DNA from: Acetobacterium malicum subsp. dehalogenans DSM 11527
GTDB taxonomy: Bacteria > Bacillota > Clostridia > Eubacteriales > Eubacteriaceae
DNA: 37,236 bases
Reading direction: 5' to 3'
Assembly: GCF_000472665.1 (NCBI RefSeq)
Contig: NZ_AXAC01000042.1
Span: 1-37,236, forward strand
Part shown: positions 24,923 through 33,042 of the stretch, one piece after another
Layout: the number at the start of each line of letters is the position of its first letter
How positions within the stretch are numbered: position 1 is the first letter of the stretch
Notes under the pieces: model-generated
Databases searched by the model: none
Seen by the model: the letters and a program-made list of their open reading frames with translations, nothing else
Told to the model about the DNA's origin: nothing
Program-made: the position numbers and the translations under genes

Positions 24923-25600
24923 ATGATGCCGAAAGTATTAGTGGTCGATGATGACCTTGATATGCTATCCCTGGTGTGCGCTGCCTTAGAAAAGGACGGC
25001 CACCAGATCGACACCGAAGCGGATGCCCTCGCCGTGCAGCCTGCCCGGTGCCAGCAGTACGATCTGCTGCTGCTCGATGTGATGATGCCCGGCGAGGATG
25101 GCTTTTCCCTATGCCGCCGGATCCGTGCCGAGGTGGATTGCCCGATCCTATTTCTAACCGCCAAGGCGGAAGAAGCGGCCCTTGTTGAGGGCTTTGGTCT
25201 GGGCGCCGATGATTACATTAAAAAGCCATTCAGTGTTGCGGAGCTGCGCGCCCGGGTAAACGCCCATCTGCGGCGGGAGGTGCGTCAGCCGACCCACACC
25301 CTGAGCCGAGGTGGGGTGCGCTTTGATATGCAGGCAAAAGTGGCCATCGCAGGTGAACACACCCTGCCCTTTACCAGGGGCGAATACGCGATTTGTGAGC
25401 ATCTGGCCCTGCATGCCGGCCAGGTATTTACCAAAGAACAATTATATGAAGCGGTTTTCGGCTTTGAGGCCGAGGGCGATCCGTCAGCCGTTGCGGAGCA
25501 CATCAAAAATATCCGGGCCAAGCTGAAAGCCGACGCCATCAACCCCATTGAAACCGTATGGGGGGTGGGCTATAAATGGCGAAAAACCAGCGCTCGGTAA
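24923..25600 (+). CDS. OmpR-family response regulator (LanR/NisR/SpaR type)
   Basis: The 225-residue protein follows AGGAGGTGAG; either of two adjacent ATGs could serve. Receiver residues are D9-D10-D11, phosphoacceptor D52 in LLLLDVMMPGEDG, LFLTAK and DDYIKKPFSVAEL. The winged-helix domain (about 130-222) contains LPFTRGEYAICEHLALHAGQVFTKEQLYEAVFG in pieces and ends TVWGVGYKWRKT. It overlaps the kinase gene by 25 bases. It is the presumed activator of the FEG genes. Base composition rises sharply here: this gene and the kinase are visibly more GC-rich than the FEG genes. Confidence 0.92.
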   Translation: MMPKVLVVDDDLDMLSLVCAALEKDGHQIDTEADALAVQPARCQQYDLLLLDVMMPGEDGFSLCRRIRAEVDCPILFLTAKAEEAALVEGFGLGADDYIKKPFSVAELRARVNAHLRREVRQPTHTLSRGGVRFDMQAKVAIAGEHTLPFTRGEYAICEHLALHAGQVFTKEQLYEAVFGFEAEGDPSAVAEHIKNIRAKLKADAINPIETVWGVGYKWRKTSAR

Positions 25601-26907
25601 GCCTTTCCTTTGTGCTTTTGCGTTTTGCCATCGTTATGCTTGGCAGTATGCTGTTATGCTGCCTGGTATGGTATTGCTGCTTTGGGTGGCTTCAAAACAC
25701 CGGTGTTATTTACCCAGGATACGTCTCCAACCAACAGGTGGAGCAAATGCTGGCCGGCGAGCCAAAAACCTTTGTCTCGCCGGGTGACGATTTTCTGGCT
25801 GAGTACGCTTTGTTTGGCCAGAACGGCGACGTGTTGGCAAGCAATGTAGCGGGTCAGAAACTGGCAGTCCTGGCCGGGGTTTTACCGAATAATTCCGACA
25901 GCATCGCTATTTCGCGGTACACCTACGCGGATGGCAGCACCGCAATCTTTCACTGGCATTACCGGGCCGAGTTTGTCAACCCGGTGCTACGCGACATCCT
26001 GCCGCCCTTTGAATACCTGTGGCTGGCCACACTTGGTGGGGCCTGGGTGCTTTGTCTGCTGTTTAACACCCTGTGGCTCCGGCGGCGTCTCGCCACCAAG
26101 CTGAAGCTGTTTGGTGAGGTGAGCGAGAAGGTCGGCGCCCAGGAGCTCGATTTCGCAATTCCCCACGCGGGCATCCGGGAGTTTGACCAGGCGCTCGATG
26201 CGATGGAACATATGAAGGAGGCCTTGTTCAGCTCCCTGTCCACCCAATGGGCGGCACAGCAAGAACGCGAGGCGGAAATAGCCGCACTCACGCATGATTT
26301 AAAAACCCCGCTCACCCTGGTGGGCGGCAACGCCGAACTTCTCCTGGATGAAAAACTGTCTGAGCACAGCCGCAAAATGGTCGAAACAATTGTATCAAGC
26401 AACGACCGCGCCAAACAGTATGTTGCCAGTCTACTAGAAACCGCCGCCGGTGCGGATGAGGCATTTGAAAACACCAGCCTGCCCGCCATGTTTGACGAGT
26501 TTTGCCAGCGCACAATCGCCATTTCCGAAGCCAAGAAGATTTGCCTGCACACCCAAAACGGTCTGGCGGGTGCTGCGCTGATTCAGAAAGACCATTTACT
26601 TCGGGCCCTCGGTAATGTGGCGCAAAATGCCATCGAGCATACCCAGGCGGGTAAAAATGTCTATTTAGAAGGCCGCATGGTAAATGGCGGCTGGCAAGTC
26701 ACTGTCTGTGATGAAGGCCCCGGCTTTAGCAAGGCGGCGTTACACCATGCAACCGAGCGCCTATGGCGTGGTGATGCAGCACGTGGTGCCGATGGACACA
26801 ATGGTCTTGGCCTTTGGTTTGCCGCACGCGTCGCAAAAACACACGCTGGACAACTGGAACTGCGCAACGGCGATTCTGGTGGGGTGGTTACAATCAAGTT
26901 TGACTAA
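25576..26907 (+). CDS. sensor histidine kinase (LanK/SpaK-like)
   Basis: The 443-residue protein has helices at about 13-36 and 147-167 with an extracellular domain of about 110 residues between. A HAMP-like linker follows, then H240 in AALTHDLKTPLTLVGGNAELL, N-box LGNVAQNAIEH, G1 DEGPGFS and G2 GHNGLGLWFA. The ectodomain size fits the SpaK/NisK group that senses a lantibiotic directly. The start overlaps the regulator gene. No structural or modification gene for a lantibiotic follows, so it probably detects a foreign peptide. Confidence 0.9.
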   Translation: MAKNQRSVSLSFVLLRFAIVMLGSMLLCCLVWYCCFGWLQNTGVIYPGYVSNQQVEQMLAGEPKTFVSPGDDFLAEYALFGQNGDVLASNVAGQKLAVLAGVLPNNSDSIAISRYTYADGSTAIFHWHYRAEFVNPVLRDILPPFEYLWLATLGGAWVLCLLFNTLWLRRRLATKLKLFGEVSEKVGAQELDFAIPHAGIREFDQALDAMEHMKEALFSSLSTQWAAQQEREAEIAALTHDLKTPLTLVGGNAELLLDEKLSEHSRKMVETIVSSNDRAKQYVASLLETAAGADEAFENTSLPAMFDEFCQRTIAISEAKKICLHTQNGLAGAALIQKDHLLRALGNVAQNAIEHTQAGKNVYLEGRMVNGGWQVTVCDEGPGFSKAALHHATERLWRGDAARGADGHNGLGLWFAARVAKTHAGQLELRNGDSGGVVTIKFD

Positions 26908-27025
26908 GCCGCCACACGTCATATTCTTTGTGAAAGTTACTTGAAAACAAAATTAATTAATTTAGTATAAAAAATCTAGTATAAAAAACTGGGGGATACT
27001 ACGAAAAAGATAGGGGAAATAATAA

Positions 27026-27472
27026 ATGGAGATTTTGAAAATCAATGATCGCGATAAAATAAAATATATAGAATTACTACTTATTGCCGATGAGCAGATC
27101 AGTATGATCGAAAAATATTTGTACCGTGGCGATATGTTTGCCTTGCGCGATGATGATATTAGGGCAATTTGCGTTATTACACAAGAGCAACCTGGCATTT
27201 TTGAACTTAAGAATATTGTTACCGTTCCTAAATATCAACGGAAAGGGTATGGACAAAATCTAATTGCATTTATTGTTGATTATTATAAGCAGTTTGGTAG
27301 TGAGTTATCTGTTGGAACGGGTGATAGCCCGACGATCCTTCGTTTCTACGAAAGGTGTGGATTTGTAAAATCACACGTTGTTAAAAACTTTTTTATCGAT
27401 AATTACGACCATCCTATGTATGAAGATGGACAGCAGTTAGTTGATATGATTTATTTGAAAAGAAATCTATAA
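27026..27472 (+). CDS. GNAT family N-acetyltransferase
   Basis: The 148-residue protein follows AGGGGA. It has the acetyl-CoA motif VTVPKYQRKGYGQNLIAFIVDYY (about 71-93, with Q-x-x-G-x-G/Y-x-G) and the motif B strand GTGDSPTILRFYERCGFV, the typical C-terminal GNAT signature. It is cytoplasmic and its substrate is unknown. It is more AT-rich than the preceding kinase and has its own likely promoter region, with two GTATAAAAAA-like stretches near 26963-26986. Confidence 0.88.
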   Translation: MEILKINDRDKIKYIELLLIADEQISMIEKYLYRGDMFALRDDDIRAICVITQEQPGIFELKNIVTVPKYQRKGYGQNLIAFIVDYYKQFGSELSVGTGDSPTILRFYERCGFVKSHVVKNFFIDNYDHPMYEDGQQLVDMIYLKRNL

Positions 27473-27492
27473 AACGCAGGTTGCGTCGCCCC

Positions 27493-27552
27493 ATGACAAG
27501 GGGATGTTTCGCTCCCCATGCTGCCCTTTAAACTTGAAACATCCCTTGTCAT
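27493..27552. repeat. REP-like inverted repeat
   Basis: ATGACAAGGGGATGTTTC (27493-27510) pairs with GAAACATCCCTTGTCAT (27536-27552) with a single bulge over a 25-base spacer. The arms belong to the same ATGACA...CGTTTCG family found around the transposase remnant. It sits between the convergent GNAT and S41 genes and could also end transcription. Confidence 0.65.
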
Positions 27553-27562
27553 TATCGTGATT

Positions 27563-28536
27563 CTATTGATTATTAAGTTTGTTATGCAGCGCTTTAATCG
27601 CTTCTGCCAATTCGACATCTTCGCCATTGGCAATGCGAATGGCATTTTGTGCAGTCATTAGCAACCTAATATCGGGGCTGACACCACCAATCCCATTCTG
27701 GCTATCCAACTGGATTGTTTTGTTCTCGTTTAACGATTGTCCCGATGGCCAGTGGCATCAGGGATCGGATCCGGATTGTCGACACCGACAAACATATCCC
27801 GCAATTTATTGGAAACCACAGAATCCGGATAGTTTTTGCTTAAGGATAACCCATTATCATCATCGGCCACAAGCGAGACCGACTCAGTCAGGGAAGAATC
27901 CGGTGTTTTATAGCTAAGCTGAATTTTGGTGCCAACTGGCGCTCGAACAAGATAGGCTGCTTTTTTAATTTCCAGGTTTTCGGTTGTTGCTGATGTTCCT
28001 CCAAAAAGGGTTGAAACATTGTCAATCGCCTCATTAATTGGCTGACCGTTCCAGGAAAGCAGCACATCCCCCGGACGAATACCGGATAGCCAGGCTTGGC
28101 TGGATTCATCTACCCAAGTGACAATGACGTTGCCATCATTGATTTTTGCCAAAGCCAGACCAAAACCACCGCCAATGTATTGATCATCGATTTCTTTGAG
28201 ATTATTCATCCGCACATGTCCGTCAGGGATCTCATTCAGATAGGCTCGCAGACTTAGGTAATACGCATCAAAATCCTGATTAAGTTGCGCCTTTTCGATT
28301 TCGGCCAGATATTTCTGATGCAGCTTATCCCAGTTGATGGATTTCCAATCGGTAAAAGCATATTCTGTTGACAGGGTTTGATGCAATTCTTCAAAAGCCA
28401 TTGTCCAGGTAAGATTACTAAAATCATCTTCTAAATCCGTTGCCGGAGTCGGTTTGTTGAACCAAGAGAGCGTTGCGATTACGACCAGAACAAAACTAAC
28501 AATGACAATCAGTGTTCGCATTTCATGTTTTTTCAT
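27563..28536 (-). pseudogene. S41 peptidase-like gene with catalytic core deleted and frameshift
   Basis: From the ATG at 28536, after AAAGGAG, the frame gives an N-terminal membrane anchor (about 7-25), a helical cap (MAFEELHQTLSTEYAFTDW) and a PDZ domain (about 115-185: GGGFGLALAKINDGNVIVTWV, WLSGIRPGDVLLSWNGQPI). It runs out at residue 268 shortly after VGVDNPDP. In another frame the DNA from about 27710 down to the TAG at 27565-27563 encodes an S41 C-terminus (QNGIGGVSPDIRLLMTAQNA, then GEDVELAEAIKALHNKL). The intervening core with the catalytic serine and lysine is missing, so this is a pseudogene formed by internal deletion and frameshift. Confidence 0.75.
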
Positions 28537-28597
28537 AAAAACTCCTTTATCAACATTATCAAGTTGTTTTTATTTTATCACAGAAATTTAAGTAAAT

Positions 28598-29215
28598 TCA
28601 AGCATCGGTATTGATTCTTATTGCATTTTTTCCGCTAGCATTTTTATACGCTCCCGAGCGCTCTGCTTCGTTTTTGATACCCGTACAATTTTTAATATGT
28701 GCTTTGATTTTTTTCATCGCCCAATCATAATGACTTGCTGTCGCACTTACAAAATATGAACCCAAGGTGCTTCCGCCAACCCATTTATAGGTCCCTTTTG
28801 TAAATAGTTCTTCATTTGTAAATGCATCCGCTAACTTTAGAACATCCTGATGTGACTTTTCAAACATTTCTTTGGCTTGATCAAGTGAAGTGTTCTGGTG
28901 CTTTTCAAAAAAAGCCACATTCATCGCTCCATATGTTTTCCAGTTGTACGGGGCTGGCAAAAAAGGTCTCTCTTCGCCTTTCATATTGGAGTCCACCCAA
29001 TTCAAAACAAGCTGATGCCATTCATATAGATGCACCAGAACGTCGCGAAGATTCTTATCTCTTCCCCAATGGGCTTCTTTTTTTCGGGCATCATCCGAAA
29101 AATCAAATGCTATCGATAATTCTTTTTCGGTCATTGAATCAATCAATTGATTCAGTTTTTGATAATTACTATCTGCTTCTGCCATCAAGCTGGGCTTAGT
29201 TGTTGGTCTAGCCAT
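28598..29215 (-). CDS. ClbS/DfsB family (DUF1706) four-helix bundle protein
   Basis: The ATG at 29215 (MARPTTKPSLMAEADSNYQK) is 8 bases after GGGAG. The 205-residue protein has the family hallmarks: LNQLIDSMTEKELSIAFDF, NLRDVLVHLYEWHQLVLNWV and FLPAPYNWKTYGAMN, then TKGTYKWVGGSTLGSYFVSATASHYDWAMKKIK in pieces. ClbS of colibactin-producing E. coli is a hydrolase that opens the toxic cyclopropane; most relatives are uncharacterised resistance-type or DinB-like proteins. A perfect inverted repeat lies 42 bases upstream (29257-29280) and may control it. Confidence 0.85.
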   Translation of the reverse strand: MARPTTKPSLMAEADSNYQKLNQLIDSMTEKELSIAFDFSDDARKKEAHWGRDKNLRDVLVHLYEWHQLVLNWVDSNMKGEERPFLPAPYNWKTYGAMNVAFFEKHQNTSLDQAKEMFEKSHQDVLKLADAFTNEELFTKGTYKWVGGSTLGSYFVSATASHYDWAMKKIKAHIKNCTGIKNEAERSGAYKNASGKNAIRINTDA

Positions 29216-29256
29216 ATTCATTTCTCCCTGCATTTTTAACTAATTGTAACATCTTA

Positions 29257-29280
29257 AATATGACAGCATAACGTCATATT
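29257..29280 (-). promoter_or_regulatory. palindrome upstream of the ClbS-like gene, candidate operator
   Basis: AATATGAC (29257-29264) and GTCATATT (29273-29280) form a perfect 8-bp inverted repeat with an 8-base centre. On the minus strand TACAAT (29247-29242) is a possible -10 box and the palindrome would cover the -35 region. No regulator gene is adjacent. Confidence 0.45.
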
Positions 29281-29344
29281 ATAAATAGTATTTCTTAAAG
29301 AACTTAAACTGGTTCTTCCTGAGCTTTGACATGTTCTGACCTAT

Positions 29345-29458
29345 TTAACAGTTCCATTTGGTTTTCGCCGGGTTCGGTTCATGTTCAACTGCCATGCTGC
29401 GCAAAGCCGCTTCGATGCGACCGCAATCTGCGGCGGCACATTGTTCAATTTCGTCCCA
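29345..29458 (-). pseudogene. C-terminal fragment of an Imm5-like gene (copy A)
   Basis: The 37 codons read WDEIEQCAAADCGRIEAALR, then SMAVEHEPNPAKTKWNC and stop. The intact gene at 33716-34243 ends with the same residues apart from about five substitutions. The rest of the gene is absent: the DNA before WDE belongs to a different frame and fragment. Confidence 0.85.
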
Positions 29459-29552
29459 TAGATTGATTTTTTAAATCTTCTTTTCTAAATTGGCTATAGC
29501 CTTTGACATCACCCATTTTAAAAACGGCAGGATCCGGCTCTGGAATGATCAT
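29445..29552 (-). pseudogene. 35-codon fragment of an unidentified gene fused to the Imm5 tail
   Basis: The frame MIIPEPDPAVFKMGDVKGYS then QFRKEDLKNQ looks coding (balanced composition, no ribosome site) and ends in a TGA inside the Imm5 copy A fragment. It appears to be the broken end of another gene joined to that tail. Family not recognised. Confidence 0.3.
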
Positions 29553-29611
29553 CAGAAACAGTCATGTAAAGTCTAAACAACCCCACCCTATCTCATGCTC
29601 CTGGGGTATCA

Positions 29612-30577
29612 TCAGTGAGTAACCTTTTTCAATACGCGATGATAAAGCGGCATATCTTTCTCACTCCCAGTCACAGTTTCCAGTTTTCTGTCCCTGATCA
29701 TTTCTTCAATGCGTAATGCAACCCATGAATCACAAATTCCAAGTTGGTATTTACCTAACACACGTCCGACAATCATCGCTTCATGAAATTTTTCGTCTTC
29801 CGCTTCAATTTCGCAACGAATAAAATCATCATAGAGTTTTTCTGACACACTAACCAACTGGCCATTAAGTACAGCTCGCAAAGGCGCGTTCTCTGCTTGA
29901 AGCGCCTGCCAGTGAGATGCACAACATTGAATAAATACGGGTGATACCGTCTTTTGAAAAGCAAAATACTGATACCATTCTTCTGGAGCCACTTCAGCCC
30001 AGCTATTTTTTTGCATGACATTTCCATACCCGTCAGATTCCCATTCGGGAAGTTTTACAATCACCACTTGTCCATTGTTTACGTTCCACTGATTAAACTG
30101 ACTCATAAACCAGTAAAGTCCACACATATCGTCGGGCTGATTGCTATACCAGACCCGGAAAGTTTCTCCCGTTGCCGCACGCTCGCGAATTGTCTTCAAA
30201 TCTTCAATTGCGAGATTAAATATTTCTTTCGCAACCTGATGCTCTTGATCATTCGGATAAACACTAAATAAGTGTTCCAATACCTGTTTCCGCTTGATAC
30301 CGAGTTGATTTTCTGAAATATCTCCGATGCTCAGCAACAAATTGAATCCATAGATGTCCAATACTTTTCCGTCCAAGGGCATCGCATTATCCCTCGCCAT
30401 GCGTTTCTTTTCCTCTGCTTCCTTCCTGGCCGTTTCAATTTCATCTTTACTTGGCTTACTTCCATCAGTATGACTGACAATAATGCTCATACACCCAACC
30501 GGGTATTTTTCTTTGCCGTAATGTTGCGCTATTTTAAGACTTCCACAAGCACTATCACTGAATAGGATATCTATCAT
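29612..30577 (-). CDS. DUF1835 domain-containing protein
   Basis: The ATG at 30577 follows GGAGG and gives MIDILFSDSACGSLKIAQHYG, the standard DUF1835 opening (IHILFGDSAAGSLK). A longer in-frame start at 30688 would read through the remnant of another gene and is rejected. The 321-residue protein has DUF1835 (about 1-140) and a C-terminal DUF3658-like part (about 220-315: LYDDFIRCEIEAEDEKFHEAMIVGRVLG in pieces). It is soluble, with no membrane segment. The function is unknown. Confidence 0.85.
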   Translation of the reverse strand: MIDILFSDSACGSLKIAQHYGKEKYPVGCMSIIVSHTDGSKPSKDEIETARKEAEEKKRMARDNAMPLDGKVLDIYGFNLLLSIGDISENQLGIKRKQVLEHLFSVYPNDQEHQVAKEIFNLAIEDLKTIRERAATGETFRVWYSNQPDDMCGLYWFMSQFNQWNVNNGQVVIVKLPEWESDGYGNVMQKNSWAEVAPEEWYQYFAFQKTVSPVFIQCCASHWQALQAENAPLRAVLNGQLVSVSEKLYDDFIRCEIEAEDEKFHEAMIVGRVLGKYQLGICDSWVALRIEEMIRDRKLETVTGSEKDMPLYHRVLKKVTH

Positions 30578-30602
30578 AACCGGTAACCTCCAAATCTCTT
30601 GT

Positions 30603-30698
30603 CTGCATATCATAATAAATGGTGAGCGCTTTGCTTTCAATTTCCAGCTTTTTAACATTTGGGGCGAACTTTGGCATTGTTCCATCATCAGAAAGGAG
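30603..30698 (-). pseudogene. fragment of a YoaP-type acetyltransferase gene
   Basis: These 32 codons read LLSDDGTMPKFAPNVKKLEI then ESKALTIYYDMQ, nearly identical in protein and DNA to the junction of the intact YoaP acetyltransferase at 21680-22429 (LALSFDGTTPKFAQTVKK then QEIESKELTIYYDMQ). Both ends are lost. It lies directly before the DUF1835 ribosome site. Confidence 0.85.
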
Positions 30699-30905
30699 CC
30701 TGCATCCTGATGCCAGGAACCTAATAAACAGCAGCAATTTTGAAATTTAAATGCTGCTATTTAGAAAACTGATGGTAGCCCTTTTCAATGGCCACGATTT
30801 TATCATAGAACATGGTATTTACCGGGGTCTTGATCCCCCCCATTTAGCATAAACTCAGACCTAGTCTGTACTTAAATTTCAAGAATCAACCGGTTTACCA
30901 ACAGC

Positions 30906-32057
30906 TTAAAAACTGCTGCCCGGTTGTTTCAAAAATTCTATTTCAGCCGGATTGGATTCCCGCTTCAGGATCTCATTACGATGGGGAAAATGTCCAAACT
31001 GATCAATGATCTGCTTGTGCTTTATTTCATATTCCAGGGTTGCCGGGTCGCCCAGTGCTTCAAAAAGCGACAGGGCGGCCTGATGGATGTCTGCTGCTTC
31101 TGAATGCATAAACGGCATGAGTATAAACCGCTGCCAAACCTGTGGCAATCGGTTGAAATCAGGATGGCGAATGGCTTCCTGAGACAGCACCAGGGCCATT
31201 CCATCCTGAGCAAAAGCCTTGGGATTATCGCGGTTTAGATTTCTGGAAAACTGATCCAGCAGAATAATCTCGGCCAGCCGTCCTTCGATGGTATCCCGCC
31301 AGTCAGATAAAAGGCCGTTGCAACCCGCAACCCAGTGATCATAAAAATTTGTTTTAATTGCCACGTCAAAGGTTTGATTTTTCTGAAACCAGAAGGGCTG
31401 ATTTTGGGGATCAAACCAGAAATCCAGCACTGCTTTAGCATCGGGATGGATGCCCTGCGACGATGAAAAGACCTGGGCCAGAATTTCGGCTTTCAGGCTG
31501 GCACAGTCCCGATAAAGAGCGTTCGCCTCAGCCTGATATCGGTTTTGAAAATCTTCGTCATGGATCAGCCTCAGATTAACATCAATGCCAGACTTTGATG
31601 CCGCTGCGGCCGCCTCAGCCAGATAGGCCCCGCCAACCAGATCCCCCAGTACTCTTGAAAAACTGCCTTTGATCACTTTTTCGATCTGATCAAGCAGACG
31701 GTGACAATGTCTGAGAATCTCAATAAACGGTTCGGTGGCTCCTTTCATCGCAGTTTCATACGCTTCCCGATCGCCAGCCTTATTTTTTGCCGCTGTGATA
31801 ACTTTGCCGTAGGCCGTCATATCCACATCGGCCAGTATCAGACAGGCCTGGCGAAGCTCGGCGCCCATCGTAATGGATTCCGCCAGTAATGGGTTATCCC
31901 CACTTTTTCTGAGACTGCCATCACAGGACATTTCCAGCAGAGCTGCTGCCATCGCCGCTGCCGTTGCTGCCGCACTACCCGCTGCTGGTCCCGGAAAATC
32001 ACAAACTGACATTTTTGTCAGATAATCAGCTACCGTTAATTCACTAATTTTATACAT
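30906..32057 (-). CDS. fusion of a cyclodeaminase/cyclohydrolase (FchA-like) domain with a DUF924 domain
   Basis: The ATG at 32057 (MYKISELTVADYLTKMSVCD) follows GGAG; a start at 32099 lacks a site. The protein has 383 residues. Residues about 1-205 match the formiminotransferase-cyclodeaminase fold (PF04961): PGPAAGSAAATAAAMAAALLEM and the alanine-rich helix LGDLVGGAYLAEAAAAASKSGIDVNL. In acetogens FchA of this family is the methenyl-THF cyclohydrolase of the Wood-Ljungdahl pathway. Residues about 217-380 match DUF924: VLDFWFDPQNQPFWFQK, LAEIILLDQFSRNLNRDNPKAFAQD, and FHSEAAD/FGHFPHRN-type motifs. No stop or frameshift separates them. Whether the first domain is an active folate enzyme is not known. 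Confidence 0.85.
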   Translation of the reverse strand: MYKISELTVADYLTKMSVCDFPGPAAGSAAATAAAMAAALLEMSCDGSLRKSGDNPLLAESITMGAELRQACLILADVDMTAYGKVITAAKNKAGDREAYETAMKGATEPFIEILRHCHRLLDQIEKVIKGSFSRVLGDLVGGAYLAEAAAAASKSGIDVNLRLIHDEDFQNRYQAEANALYRDCASLKAEILAQVFSSSQGIHPDAKAVLDFWFDPQNQPFWFQKNQTFDVAIKTNFYDHWVAGCNGLLSDWRDTIEGRLAEIILLDQFSRNLNRDNPKAFAQDGMALVLSQEAIRHPDFNRLPQVWQRFILMPFMHSEAADIHQAALSLFEALGDPATLEYEIKHKQIIDQFGHFPHRNEILKRESNPAEIEFLKQPGSSF

Positions 32058-32213
32058 TTTAATCTCCAATCGATTGTCTTTACATAACAGAGAAACCACT
32101 TGCCATTTTGATTACCTTAAATTATTAAAACCTGCTTGGTCATTTTGAAATTGATCAGTGGAATGCCTCATCTGACTACTGAACTGTCAGCCCACCGGTC
32201 ATTTTTGCTTTAC

Positions 32214-32229
32214 ACGTTTCGTTTGTCAT
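32214..32229. repeat. REP-like element (ACGTTTCGTTTGTCAT)
   Basis: The 16 bases are identical to the right half of the element next to the transposase remnant (35410-35425). It lies just after the 3' end of the GNAT gene at 32239. Confidence 0.55.
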
Positions 32230-32238
32230 AAAGCAATC

Positions 32239-32883
32239 TCACTGGATAATCGAATGGCTGTGAATAAAAAATTCTTCCTGACTGGGCTGATATTTTTTCT
32301 CCAGGCTTTCCAAACCCGCGTCAAAGCGCTCCGCTTCTTGTTCATCAATCTCGAATACAGGGCTTTGATGGTAAACCCATTTCCTTCCATCCAAGACTCC
32401 TGGTTTGAGTTCTTTTACCATCATTGCCGTCGGATAGGTTCCGTTTTCAAGACAGATATTATATCGCTTGCAACTTCTAAAGCCACGGCTTACGTAGTTA
32501 TTCGGATTCCCAAATATTACAATCACATCATAACCAAGTGCGGCAGCCTGTTCAAAGGAATACTCGATTAGTTTTTTTCCATATCCCTTTCTCTGATACT
32601 CTGGCAAAATGCAAACTGGCCCGAACGTCAGGATATCTTTTTCTGCCCCGGACTCATCAAGCAGTTTTGCTTTCGTATACATGATATTCCCGATGATCTG
32701 ATTATCAACTTCAATCACCAGATCCAACTCTGGCAAAAAATCTTTGTGGGATCGCATCACGTGAACCAAATAGTGTTCATTACACCCCGGAATATATAAA
32801 TTCCAAAAAGATTTCCTGGTAAGTTCTTCTACTCGCTGATAATCGCTTTCTTCTTCATTCCTAATCTTAATTACTTTGTCCAT
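32239..32883 (-). CDS. GNAT family N-acetyltransferase (YhbS-like)
   Basis: The 214-residue protein begins MDKVIKIRNEEESDYQRVEEL, has the acetyl-CoA loop LPEYQRKGYGKKLIEYSFEQA (about 92-112) and the following strand DVIVIFGNPNNYVSRGFRS, typical of the YhbS-type group (GxPxYYxRFGF). The C-terminal part (about 150-214) is a short extension ending in a Glu/Gln-rich helix. A GAAAGGA site lies 13 bases upstream. The substrate is unknown. Confidence 0.87.
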   Translation of the reverse strand: MDKVIKIRNEEESDYQRVEELTRKSFWNLYIPGCNEHYLVHVMRSHKDFLPELDLVIEVDNQIIGNIMYTKAKLLDESGAEKDILTFGPVCILPEYQRKGYGKKLIEYSFEQAAALGYDVIVIFGNPNNYVSRGFRSCKRYNICLENGTYPTAMMVKELKPGVLDGRKWVYHQSPVFEIDEQEAERFDAGLESLEKKYQPSQEEFFIHSHSIIQ

Positions 32884-32950
32884 TTATATCACCATTCCTT
32901 TCATTCTTCTTTAACGGATTCTCCACGTCTCTTTGTCATGTTCTGCCTAT

Positions 32951-33037
32951 TTAGCAATTCCAGTTGATATTTCGCCGGGTTCGGTTCATTATACCGCTTA
33001 AGCCACCGGATTTCCCTCTATATCACGGGCAGCGACT
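32951..33037 (-). pseudogene. decayed fragment of an Imm5-like gene (copy B)
   Basis: Two short pieces of the Imm5-like gene are joined. ARDIEGNPVA (33034-33005) matches ARDAEGNPVA near the middle of the intact protein, and after a deletion EPNPAK matches its C-terminus. The frames differ and stops are present. The DNA match to 33955-33995 and 33716-33750 is clear. Confidence 0.75.
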
Positions 33038-33042
33038 TTTTA

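Noticed and set aside
26908-27025. Possible lantibiotic precursor after the LanK gene
   Set aside because: The gap is AT-rich and too short; no Cys/Ser/Thr-rich peptide with a leader and ribosome site is present on either strand.
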